A stretch of DNA of 64,000 nucleotides from Lacisediminihabitans profunda. GTDB taxonomy: Bacteria > Actinomycetota > Actinomycetes > Actinomycetales > Microbacteriaceae. The stretch spans positions 124,001-188,000 of the forward strand of contig NZ_VRMG01000005.1 of NCBI RefSeq assembly GCF_008040105.1, given 5' to 3'. The position numbers and the translations under genes were made by a program. The notes under the pieces were generated by a model. It was given only the letters and a program-made list of their open reading frames with translations, searched no databases and had not been told where the DNA came from. Positions 1-7,447 of the stretch are shown one piece after another. Positions within the stretch are counted from its first letter, which is position 1, and the number at the start of each line of letters is the position of its first letter.

Positions 1-2
1 GC

Positions 3-326
3 ACGTTCGCCCTGTTGTTGCGCGGCGGCGCGGCGATCTCGGGCGGAGCCTTCATGACGATCGACGAGTCGACCGTCGAGGTGAAGCGCATGTGGACCCA
101 CGTCGACCATCGCGGCCAGGGGCTCGCCAGGCTCGTGCTCGCCGAACTCGAGGCGGAGGCGCGCCGACGCGGTTTCCGCACCGTCGTGCTGAGCACCGGG
201 CCGCGCCAGCCCGAGGCCGTGCGGCTGTACCTCGCTACCGGCTACACCCCGCTGTTCGACCCCGCCCTCAGCGCGGAGGCGATCGTCATCCACTCCTTCA
301 CCAAGGACCTGGAGGGGGCAGCATGA
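3..326 (+). CDS. GNAT-family N-acetyltransferase, C-terminal part (5' end outside window)
   Basis: The reading frame is open to the left edge, so this is the 3' end of a longer gene; the internal TTG at 15 is not a convincing start. The visible 107 or so residues carry the acetyl-CoA loop of GNAT enzymes (RGQGLAR, matching the R-x-x-G-x-G/A motif A), then the hydrophobic strand TVVLSTG and the terminal block EAVRLYLATGYTPL, where the family has the 'A-x-x-x-Y-x-x-x-G-F/Y' helix and strand. It should move an acetyl group from acetyl-CoA to an amine; the substrate cannot be read. The stop overlaps the next start (ATGA), so the two genes are probably translationally coupled. Confidence 0.85.
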   Translation, partial: TFALLLRGGAAISGGAFMTIDESTVEVKRMWTHVDHRGQGLARLVLAELEAEARRRGFRTVVLSTGPRQPEAVRLYLATGYTPLFDPALSAEAIVIHSFTKDLEGAA

Positions 327-676
327 CCGGCGTCGAGTCGACCGGTATCGACGTGACCGTTCCCCCGAGCGGCACGGGCTGTCTGGAGTGCGATGCCGCC
401 GGCGGCTGGTGGGTGCACCTGAGGCGGTGCGCGCAATGCGGCCACATCGGATGCTGCGACTCGTCGCCGGCCAAACACGCGACGGCCCACGCGGCGGCGA
501 CCGGGCATCCCATCATCCAGAGCTTCGAACCCGGGGAGGACTGGTTCTGGGACTACCGAACCTCCGCAATGATCACCGGCCCCGCGCTGGCACCGCCGGC
601 GCACCGCCCGGTCGAGGAGACCGCTCCCGGCCCGCGCGATCGGGTGCCGGCGAACTGGCGCGACCTGGCGGGCTAG
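323..676 (+). CDS. UBP-type zinc finger protein
   Basis: 117 residues. The ATG at 323 overlaps the upstream stop by 4 nt (ATGA). From residue 15 the protein has the Cys/His spacing of a UBP (ZnF-UBP) domain: C-x2-C, then RRCAQCGHIGCCD, then spaced His residues (KHATAHAAATGH). In eukaryotic deubiquitinases and HDAC6 this fold binds free C-terminal Gly-Gly tails; actinobacteria carry stand-alone copies whose partner is unknown. The C-terminus (VPANWRDLAG) is short and polar. Family membership is clear from the metal-ligand pattern; the biological role is not. It is cotranscribed with the preceding GNAT gene. Confidence 0.85.
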   Translation: MTGVESTGIDVTVPPSGTGCLECDAAGGWWVHLRRCAQCGHIGCCDSSPAKHATAHAAATGHPIIQSFEPGEDWFWDYRTSAMITGPALAPPAHRPVEETAPGPRDRVPANWRDLAG

Positions 677-705
677 TCCGGGGAGAAATTCGACCAGAAT
701 CATCG

Positions 706-754
706 GGTACGGAGCGACTCAGTCGGCGTACCATTTGCTAACAGAGATTCTCTG
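706..754. promoter_or_regulatory. Two palindromes upstream of the copper-storage gene (operator candidates)
   Basis: At 706-732 GGTACG..CGACT faces AGTCG..CGTACC, a 27-bp imperfect inverted repeat. At 742-754 CAGAGA-t-TCTCTG is a perfect palindrome with a one-base centre. Both lie between the UBP gene and the Csp gene. The first could instead act as a terminator for the upstream pair, but no T-run follows. No known copper regulator motif (CsoR or CueR) is recognised. Confidence 0.35.
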
Positions 755-812
755 CCGTCCACGTGAACCGCGCAGCGTGCCGGTCGTCGGTGGGGACGAT
801 GGGCGGCGAGCA

Positions 813-1226
813 ATGAGCATGATGGCCGAAATGATGTCCATGTCGATGAAGGACATGAAGGACGCGCAGAAGATGGACATGGCGGGCATGCAGGCCTGCA
901 TCGAGGCGTGTTCGGCGTGCGAGCAGGCCTGCACGGTATGCGGGGACGGCATGATGGACATGCCGCGCTGCGCGAGCATGTGCGCGAGCACCGCGGATGT
1001 CTGCAACACGATGATGCGCATGATGATGCGCCCGGCGGGTTATGACATGGCCGCGATGATGTCGATGCTCGAGACCACGATCGCCATGTGCACGGCGTGC
1101 GCGGCCGAGTGCATGACGCACGCGGACATGCGCGAGGAGTGCCGGATGTGCGCTCAGGCCTGCATGGAGTGCCAGAAGGCCTGCGAGGCCATGCTCATGT
1201 CGATGAAGTCGATGCCGATGAGCTGA
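813..1226 (+). CDS. Four-helix bundle copper-storage (Csp-type) protein
   Basis: 137 residues from the ATG at 813, preceded by a purine-rich GGGCGGCGAG. Very rich in Met and Cys: repeated blocks of the types ACIEACSACEQAC, CASMCASTADVC, CTACAAECM and CRMCAQACMECQ put Cys on one face of successive helices. This is the signature of the Csp/DUF326 family, four-helix bundles whose core is lined by Cys thiolates that bind many Cu(I) ions. There is no signal peptide, so it fits the cytosolic (Csp3-like) type. The Met-rich N- and C-terminal ends (MSMMAEMMSMSM, MLMSMKSMPMS) are unusually long and may act as a Cu(I) entry path (inference). The next gene converges 10 nt downstream. Confidence 0.9.
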   Translation: MSMMAEMMSMSMKDMKDAQKMDMAGMQACIEACSACEQACTVCGDGMMDMPRCASMCASTADVCNTMMRMMMRPAGYDMAAMMSMLETTIAMCTACAAECMTHADMREECRMCAQACMECQKACEAMLMSMKSMPMS

Positions 1227-1236
1227 CGCCTGGGAC

Positions 1237-1581
1237 TCAGGCGGCGAGCTCGCCCTCGACGAGCACGTTGAACCAGCGATCGCCGACCGCGACGACCTTG
1301 TAGACGCCGTGGATGCCGACCGGCTCGCCCACGGCCGCGAGGTTCTCGAGCGCCTCGTGGTGCCAGACGTTCACCGCGCTGCCGTCGAGGAGGTGGAGGC
1401 GCACCCAGCCGTCCCCGATCGGGGTGCCGACCACGGCATCCAGCCACTTGCTCGGCGTCGCCGAGACCACGCGCTGCTGGATGAGGTGCATCGCGTGCCC
1501 CGCCCCGACCTTCTCGCAGCCCATCGCGTGCTCGCTCTGGCAAGCCGAGAGCTGCTGCGCGGGCTGGGGAGAGTGGGACAT
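1237..1581 (-). CDS. Conserved hypothetical protein
   Basis: 114 residues, ATG at 1581, preceded by a purine-rich GATGAGG. The N-terminal third is polar with two Cys (SACQSEHAMGC); the rest is predicted beta-rich, with patterns such as WVRLHLLDG and IHGVYKVVAVGDRWFNVLVEG, like a small beta-barrel. No membrane segment or signal. I do not recognise a characterised family; the phrase SKWLDAVVGTPIGDGWVRL looks like a conserved actinobacterial core. It converges with the copper-storage gene and lies upstream of and divergent from the M23 peptidase. Confidence 0.6.
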   Translation of the reverse strand: MSHSPQPAQQLSACQSEHAMGCEKVGAGHAMHLIQQRVVSATPSKWLDAVVGTPIGDGWVRLHLLDGSAVNVWHHEALENLAAVGEPVGIHGVYKVVAVGDRWFNVLVEGELAA

Positions 1582-1747
1582 TCTGGCCTCATCATGGTCG
1601 GAACCGGGCCGAACCGGCTCCGGTCACTTCACGTTAGCGGCGGCCGCGCGAAGAGTCACTCGTGCCCGTAACCCAGCGAAACATTGGTCGAGCGGCCGCC
1701 GCTGACCGCAGCGAGATCCGCCGGATCCTCGCTATCGGGGGCAAGTC

Positions 1748-1792
1748 GTTGCTACTGTGGTGAGTGTTGCCAGTGTTACTGGTGTTACACGC
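1748..1792 (+). promoter_or_regulatory. Five 9-bp direct repeats upstream of the M23 peptidase (possible MtrA sites)
   Basis: Five 9-mers in perfect register: GTTGCTACT, GTGGTGAGT, GTTGCCAGT, GTTACTGGT, GTTACACGC. The last two carry GTTAC. 9-bp-spaced GTnAC direct repeats are described for the response regulator MtrA at mycobacterial wall-hydrolase genes. The array ends 29 nt before the likely ATG. The periodicity is seen directly; the MtrA link is inference. Confidence 0.45.
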
Positions 1793-1821
1793 GACCTGGT
1801 CGCATGTCATGTATGGGGATC

Positions 1822-3126
1822 ATGAGCTACGCAAAGCACGCCAGCGCCCTGCCGCGCAGCGCCGACAAGGCCCGACTCCGACTGGTCGCGGGGCTCGTCG
1901 CCTTCGCCCTGCTCGCCGCCGGGTCGGTGGCGTCCGGCCAGGCCGCGTGGGCCGTGACCTACCCCAGCTGGGGAGACGTGCAGGCCGCCCGAGCCAGCGA
2001 GGGCGCCAAGAACGCGGAGATCGCGCGCCTCCAGGGCCTGCTGAACGCCCTCAGCGCCCAGGTGCAGGCCACCCAGGCCGAGGCCGAGAAGAAGGGCAAC
2101 GACCTTCAGGCCGCCCAGCAGAAGCTCGACGAGGCCTCGCTCAAGGCCGACGCCCTCGCGGCGCAGGCGGATGAGGCAAAGGCGCGCGCCAAGACCTCGC
2201 GCGAGCGGGCGGGGGCCATGGCCTCCCAGATGGCGCGCTCCGGCAACACCGAGGTCGTCGCCACCCTCATGTTCAACGGCGGCAAGGCCGCAGACCTCCT
2301 GTCTCAGCTCAGCCTCGCCAGCAAGGTGACAGACCAGTCGAAGGGACTGTACGAGAAGGCGGTGCAGGAGCAGAACAGCGCTCAGTCGCTCACCGACCAG
2401 AGCACCCTCGCCAAGACCGCGCTGAAGACGCTCGCGGAGGCCGCCCAGGTGGCCCTCGATGAGGCCCAGACTGCCGCAACGAACGCCACCAACGCCCTCG
2501 CCGAGCAGACGGCGCACAAGTCGGAGCTCGACGCGCAGCTCGCGCTGCTCGTCAACAACACCCAGCAGACCGAGGCCGGCTATCGCACAGGAGTCGCCGT
2601 CGCCGCGGCGGCGAAGGCGGCCGCCGAGGCCGCGGCGCGGGCGGCAGCTGCCGCTGCTGCCGCGGCGGCTGCCGCAGCCGGAGGCGGGAGCAGCGCCGGA
2701 CAGCCGGGATCGAGTGGATGGGCCAGGCCCGCCGGCGGTCGGATCACGAGCGTCTACGGCTACCGGCTCGACCCGTACACCCACCAGAACGCCCTGCACT
2801 CGGGCACTGACCTCGGCGCGGGTTGTGGCACGCCGATCTGGGCCGCGCACTCCGGCCGGGTCATCTACGCCGGCCCGTACGGCGGCTACGGCAACTTCGT
2901 GCAGATCGCCAATGAAGACGGAAGCGGAATCTCCACCGGCTACGGCCACATCGTCAACGGCGGCATCCTGGTGAGCGTCGGCCAGCAGGTCAGCGCCGGT
3001 CAGCAGGTCGCTCGGGTCGGCAGCACCGGATGGTCAACCGGCTGTCACCTCCACTTCGAGGTGCGCTACAACAACGTGGCGCGGGACCCGGTGCCGTACC
3101 TCCGCGACCGGGGCATCGACCTCTAG
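1822..3126 (+). CDS. Secreted M23-family peptidoglycan endopeptidase with coiled-coil
   Basis: 434 residues from the ATG at 1822; earlier in-frame ATGs at 1804 and 1813 are possible. A signal sequence (KARLRLVAGLVAFALLAAGSVASG) is followed by a long alternating Ala/Glu/Lys/Gln coiled coil of about 240 residues, a poly-Ala stretch near residues 265-285, a Gly/Ser linker, and a C-terminal LytM/M23 domain. Zinc-site motifs are visible: HSGTD (HxxxD) and HLHFEV (HxH). The architecture is that of RipA/NlpD-like or MepA-like division hydrolases: the coiled coil docks to an activator and the M23 domain cuts peptide cross-bridges. The poly-Ala tract (GCG/GCC/GCT repeats) may vary in length between strains. 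A 9-bp repeat array lies upstream. Confidence 0.88.
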   Translation: MSYAKHASALPRSADKARLRLVAGLVAFALLAAGSVASGQAAWAVTYPSWGDVQAARASEGAKNAEIARLQGLLNALSAQVQATQAEAEKKGNDLQAAQQKLDEASLKADALAAQADEAKARAKTSRERAGAMASQMARSGNTEVVATLMFNGGKAADLLSQLSLASKVTDQSKGLYEKAVQEQNSAQSLTDQSTLAKTALKTLAEAAQVALDEAQTAATNATNALAEQTAHKSELDAQLALLVNNTQQTEAGYRTGVAVAAAAKAAAEAAARAAAAAAAAAAAAAGGGSSAGQPGSSGWARPAGGRITSVYGYRLDPYTHQNALHSGTDLGAGCGTPIWAAHSGRVIYAGPYGGYGNFVQIANEDGSGISTGYGHIVNGGILVSVGQQVSAGQQVARVGSTGWSTGCHLHFEVRYNNVARDPVPYLRDRGIDL

Positions 3127-3128
3127 CT

Positions 3129-3156
3129 GGCGCCCGGTCCTGGCGGTTCGGGCGCT
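3129..3156 (+). terminator. Stem-loop after the M23 gene
   Basis: GCGCCCG (3130-3136) pairs with CGGGCGC (3149-3155) directly after the stop codon. There is no T-run, so termination is uncertain. Confidence 0.4.
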
Positions 3157-3195
3157 CCTAGCGAGCGACCGCAAACGTAGTGGAGAATGAGAGCC

Positions 3196-3498
3196 ATGTC
3201 CAAGAAAATCGACGCGACTCTGAAGGACCTCGTCAAGGCCCTCGAGAACCACGCGAAAGTCGTCGGCGGCCGAAACGTGTCGCTCAAGAAGTCCCAGCGT
3301 GCCGCGGCGAAGCTCCAGGCGGCCGCGAGTGCGTACTCCGTGGCGGTCTACACGAAGACGGGTCTGGACAGCCCGTTCAACGACGTGCTGCGTCCCGGGC
3401 TCGACGAGGCGACCGTCGCGTCGTTGGAGGCCGAGCGCGATGCGCTCGCGAAGATCGTGACCGGCTCGATCCCGCAGCAGCAGCGCGAGGCCAGCTAG
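3196..3498 (+). CDS. Small conserved hypothetical protein
   Basis: 100 residues from the ATG at 3196, chosen because GAGAG sits 3-7 nt upstream; an in-frame ATG three codons earlier (3187) lacks this spacing. Lys- and Ala-rich N-terminal half (SKKIDATLKDLVKAL, LKKSQRAAAKLQAAAS) predicted as amphipathic helices, then an acidic C-terminal helix (EATVASLEAERDALAKI). No membrane segment or catalytic motif. It lies 38 nt upstream of the Pls-like NRPS on the same strand and might be cotranscribed, but I have no functional evidence for a link. Confidence 0.6.
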   Translation: MSKKIDATLKDLVKALENHAKVVGGRNVSLKKSQRAAAKLQAAASAYSVAVYTKTGLDSPFNDVLRPGLDEATVASLEAERDALAKIVTGSIPQQQREAS

Positions 3499-3536
3499 CC
3501 GCACAGATCGCGTGGGGCACCACGCAAGGAGCGTGA

Positions 3537-6500
3537 GTGATCCAGTCGGCGCCCGGCCAGAGCGTGCTCGAGGCCGGTTCGAGGCGCACGCAGGCGCGCA
3601 CGCTCGTGCAGATCCTCGCCGAGACGGCCCGGGACAATCCGGATGCCGTGGCGCTGGAGGACCCGGACGGCGCGATCAGCTACCGCCGGCTGCTACGGCT
3701 CGTCAACGAGCAGGCCCGCGCGCTTCGCCGGGCCGGCGTGCGCCGCGGAGACGCCGTCGGCATCCGGATTCCGTCGGGCACCCGCGACCTCTACCTCTCG
3801 ATTCTCGCGACTCTCGTGCTGGGCGCGGCCTACGTTCCGGTGGACGCCGACGACCCGGAGGAGCGGGCGCGGCTCGTGTTCCGCGAGGCGGACGTGGTGG
3901 GCGTGATCGGGGCGGGTGGCATGTTCGAGCCGCGGGGTGCCGCCACCGCGACACGCGGTTCCGTCGACGATGTCGAGCCGCCCGCCGAGGCACCCCGCCC
4001 GGAGGACGATGCCTGGGTGATCTTCACCTCCGGGTCGACCGGGGTGCCCAAGGGGGTCGCGGTGACCCACCGTTCCGCTGCGGCCTTCGTGGACGCCGAG
4101 GCCCGGCTCTTTCTGCGGGATGAGCCGATCGGACCGGGCGACAGGGTGCTCGCCGGCCTGTCGGTCGCCTTCGACGCGTCCTGCGAGGAGATGTGGCTGG
4201 CCTGGCGCAACGGGGCGTCGCTCGTGCCGGCGCCGCGTTCGCTCGTGCGCTCCGGGGTCGACCTCGGTCCCTGGCTCATCGCCCACGGGATCACCGTGGT
4301 CTCGACAGTCCCCACCCTCGCGTCGCTCTGGCCTGAGGAGTCGCTCGAGCTGGTGCGGCTCGTGATCTTCGGCGGCGAGGCATGCCCGCCCGAGCTCGCG
4401 GCCCGGATCTCGGCCCGCGGTCGAGAGGTGTGGAACACCTACGGCCCCACGGAGACCACCGTCGTGGCCTGCGCCGCACCGCTCGGCGACGCGGGACCGG
4501 TGCGCATCGGCCTTCCGCTCGACGGCTGGGATCTCGCGGTGGTGGATGCCGCGGGGGTGCGGGTCGCCGAGGGGGAGACGGGGGAGCTCATCATCGGTGG
4601 AGTCGGGCTCGCCCGGTACCTCGACCCGGTGAAGGACGCGGAGAAGTTCGCTCCCCATGCCGGCCTGGCCTGGGATCGGGCCTACCGCAGCGGGGACCTC
4701 GTGCGCTTCGAGAGCGACGGGCTCGTCTTCGTGGGGCGCGCGGACGACCAGGTGAAGCTCGGCGGCCGCCGGATCGAACTCGGCGAGGTGGAGGCGGCGC
4801 TGCAATCGCTCGACGGGGTCGCAGCGGCCGCGGCCGCCGTGCAGACGACGCCCGCCGGCAACCACGTGCTCGTCGGCTACCTCGCCCTCGTCGACGGCGT
4901 GGTGGGCTTCGATCGCGCGGCGGCGAGCGATGCCCTGAGGGATGCCCTTCCTGCCGCCCTCGTTCCGCTTCTCGCCGTGGTGGACGAGCTGCCCACCCGC
5001 ATCTCGGGCAAGGTGGACCGCGCCGCCCTGCCCTGGCCGCTGCCCGCCTCCGACGAGCCGGCGGCCGAGCAGTTGTCACCCACCGCCGCCTGGATCGCCG
5101 AGCGCTGGACAGCGATCCTCGGAGCCCCGGTGGCCGGCCCGGACGACGACTTCTTCGCGCAGGGCGGCGGCTCGCTCTCCGCGGCCCAGCTGGTCTCGGC
5201 GATCAGGGAGCGGCATCCGCAGACCAGGGTGTCCGACATCTACGACCACCCGCGGATCGGGTCGCTTGCCGACGAGCTCGACGCGCGAGCGCCCGCCGCG
5301 CCCGCCGCGACGAGGAAGGTCGCGCGCACCCCGCTCGCCAGCCAGCTCGCCCAGACCCTGCTCGGCATCCCGCTGCACGTGCTGGTCGGCGCACGCTGGC
5401 TGGTCTACCTCGCGGCGGCGAACAACCTGCTCTCCCTCGTCTTCGGGGTTACCTTCGTGCCCACCCTGTCGTGGTGGTGGATCGCCGCCGGGTTCGTCGT
5501 GTTCATCAGCCCGCTCGGCAAGATGACGATCGCCGTGGTCGCCGCGCGACTCCTGCTCGCCGGCGTGCGGCCGGGCGACTACCCACGCGGCGGCTCGGTG
5601 CACCTGCGGCTCTGGCTCGCCGAGCAGGTGTCCCTTCTCGTAGGACCGGCGAGTCTCGCCGGCGCCCCCTGGATCAGCTACTACGCGCGGGCGCTCGGCG
5701 CGAAGATCGGCGAGGGGGTCGACCTGCACTCGCTTCCACCGGTCACCGGGATGCTGTCGATCGGCCCGCACGCGGCGATCGAACCCGAGGTGGACCTGGC
5801 CGGCTACTGGATCGACGGCGACGTTCTGCGCCTCGGCCACGTGCACATCGGCGCCGACGCGGTCATCGGATCGCGAAGCACCCTTCTCGGCGGGGCGAGC
5901 GTCGGGCGCGGAGCCGAGGTGGAGCCCGGAGCCGCGGTCTTCGCGCGCGTGCCGGCCGGCGAGCGATGGGCCGGGTCGCCCGCCGCGCGCGTGGGCTCCG
6001 CGCGGCACGCCTGGCCGATCGAACGCCCGCCGCGCGGCCGGCGCTGGCTTCTCGTCTACGGGGCGGGCTCGGTCGCCCTCTCCGCGATGCCCGCCGTGAG
6101 CCTGGCACTGGGGGCGCTCGTCGTCGGTTCGGCCATCGGCGACGCGTCCACCCTCTGGGTCGCGCTTCTGCGGGCGGCCATCGCGGTACCGCTCGCGGTG
6201 CTGGTGAGCGGGGCGAGCTACGCGCTCCTCGTGATTCTCGCCGTGCGCGCCCTCGGCCTCGGGCTCCGAGACGGGCACTTCCCGGTGCGCAGCCGCGTCG
6301 GCTGGCAGGCCTGGTCGACCGAGCGCGTGCTCGACAGCGCCAGGACGCTGCTCTTTCCGCTCTACGCGAGCCTGTTCACGCCGGCCTGGCTGCGGATGCT
6401 CGGCGCCACCGTCGGCAGCGGGGTCGAGGCATCCACGGTGCTCCTGATCCCCTCGCTCACGACGATCGCACCCGGGTCGTTCCTTGCCGACGACACGATG

Positions 6501-7439
6501 GTGGCCACCTACGAACTCGGCGGCGGCTGGATGCGCATCGGCCGGGCGAAGATCGGCCGACGGGCGTTCCTCGGCAACAGCGGCATGGCCGGGCCCGGCC
6601 GCACGGTGCCGCGGAACGGCCTCGTGGCCGTGCTCTCGGCCACGCCGCGCAAGGCGAAGCGCGGGTCGTCCTGGATCGGCAACCCGCCGCTGAGGCTGCG
6701 CCGCACCGTCACCGACGTCGACGAGGGGCGCACGTTCGAGCCGAGCGTCGCCCTGCGGATCGCCCGTGGTTCGTGGGAGGCGCTGCGCATCGTGCCGGTC
6801 TTCGTGACGGGGTGGGTCGCGCTCGGCGTTCTCGGCTCCCTCGAGTCGCTCTGGATCGTGGCCGGCGGGGTGTGGTGCATCGCCCTCTCCGGCGTGGTGA
6901 TGCTCGCGGCCGGGGCGGCGGCGGCGGCCGCCACGACCTGCGCCAAGTGGCTCGTGGCCGGGCGGATCGACGCGAGCGAGCATCCGCTCTGGTCGTCGTT
7001 CGTGTGGCGCAACGAGCTCTCGGACACCTTCGTGGAGATGGTGGCCCGCCCGTGGTTCGCGGCGAACGCCACCGGCACTCCGGCGCTCGCATGGTGGCTG
7101 CGCAGCCTCGGCGCGCGGGTCGGCCGCGGCGTGTGGTGCGAGACCTACTGGCTGCCGGAGGCGGACCTCGTGACCCTGGCCGACGGCGTGACCGTCAACC
7201 GAGGCTGCGTCGTGCAGACCCACCTCTTCCACGACCGGATCATGCAGCTGGACACCGTGCGGATCGGCACCGGCGCGACACTCGGGCCGAACAGCGTCAT
7301 CCTGCCGGCGGCAGCGATCGACGAGGGTGCCTCGGTCGGTCCCGGCTCGCTCGTGATGCGGGGCGAACGCGTTCCTCCCGGGTCGCTCTGGGCGGGCAAC
7401 CCCATTGCCCCCTGGCCGTCGCCCCCATGGAATACTTGA
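3537..7439 (+). CDS. Pls/PosA-family membrane non-ribosomal peptide synthetase
   Basis: 1300 residues, GTG at 3537 with AAGGAG 5-6 nt upstream. Order: adenylation domain (about 20-500) with A3 FTSGSTGVPKG (163-173), A5 YGPTE (302-306), A7 YRSGDLVR, A8 around GGRRIELGEVE and A10 SGKVDR (490-495); carrier domain with phosphopantetheine Ser546 in GGGSL; then hydrophobic membrane segments alternating with soluble parts, including hexapeptide-repeat-like stretches near 710-790 and 1215-1290. There is no condensation or thioesterase domain. This matches epsilon-poly-L-lysine synthetase and its relatives in order and length (about 1300). Aligned by eye to PheA, the pocket residues are D213, A214, E217, S256, I277, G279, T301, V309, V310, K492; the acidic E217 suits a basic amino acid. 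An M1 peptidase gene follows 8 nt later. Confidence 0.88.
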   Translation: MIQSAPGQSVLEAGSRRTQARTLVQILAETARDNPDAVALEDPDGAISYRRLLRLVNEQARALRRAGVRRGDAVGIRIPSGTRDLYLSILATLVLGAAYVPVDADDPEERARLVFREADVVGVIGAGGMFEPRGAATATRGSVDDVEPPAEAPRPEDDAWVIFTSGSTGVPKGVAVTHRSAAAFVDAEARLFLRDEPIGPGDRVLAGLSVAFDASCEEMWLAWRNGASLVPAPRSLVRSGVDLGPWLIAHGITVVSTVPTLASLWPEESLELVRLVIFGGEACPPELAARISARGREVWNTYGPTETTVVACAAPLGDAGPVRIGLPLDGWDLAVVDAAGVRVAEGETGELIIGGVGLARYLDPVKDAEKFAPHAGLAWDRAYRSGDLVRFESDGLVFVGRADDQVKLGGRRIELGEVEAALQSLDGVAAAAAAVQTTPAGNHVLVGYLALVDGVVGFDRAAASDALRDALPAALVPLLAVVDELPTRISGKVDRAALPWPLPASDEPAAEQLSPTAAWIAERWTAILGAPVAGPDDDFFAQGGGSLSAAQLVSAIRERHPQTRVSDIYDHPRIGSLADELDARAPAAPAATRKVARTPLASQLAQTLLGIPLHVLVGARWLVYLAAANNLLSLVFGVTFVPTLSWWWIAAGFVVFISPLGKMTIAVVAARLLLAGVRPGDYPRGGSVHLRLWLAEQVSLLVGPASLAGAPWISYYARALGAKIGEGVDLHSLPPVTGMLSIGPHAAIEPEVDLAGYWIDGDVLRLGHVHIGADAVIGSRSTLLGGASVGRGAEVEPGAAVFARVPAGERWAGSPAARVGSARHAWPIERPPRGRRWLLVYGAGSVALSAMPAVSLALGALVVGSAIGDASTLWVALLRAAIAVPLAVLVSGASYALLVILAVRALGLGLRDGHFPVRSRVGWQAWSTERVLDSARTLLFPLYASLFTPAWLRMLGATVGSGVEASTVLLIPSLTTIAPGSFLADDTMVATYELGGGWMRIGRAKIGRRAFLGNSGMAGPGRTVPRNGLVAVLSATPRKAKRGSSWIGNPPLRLRRTVTDVDEGRTFEPSVALRIARGSWEALRIVPVFVTGWVALGVLGSLESLWIVAGGVWCIALSGVVMLAAGAAAAAATTCAKWLVAGRIDASEHPLWSSFVWRNELSDTFVEMVARPWFAANATGTPALAWWLRSLGARVGRGVWCETYWLPEADLVTLADGVTVNRGCVVQTHLFHDRIMQLDTVRIGTGATLGPNSVILPAAAIDEGASVGPGSLVMRGERVPPGSLWAGNPIAPWPSPPWNT

Positions 7440-7447
7440 CGGCAGCC

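Noticed and set aside
5076-7232. Long minus-strand ORF (718 codons) opposite the NRPS
   Set aside because: Low-complexity Arg/Gly/Asp/His translation with no domain; a GC-rich shadow of the synthetase frame, which has full motifs.
4382-7447. Upstream extension of the M1 peptidase frame through the NRPS gene
   Set aside because: Open by chance in the alternative frame; M1 homology begins right after the ATG at 7448.
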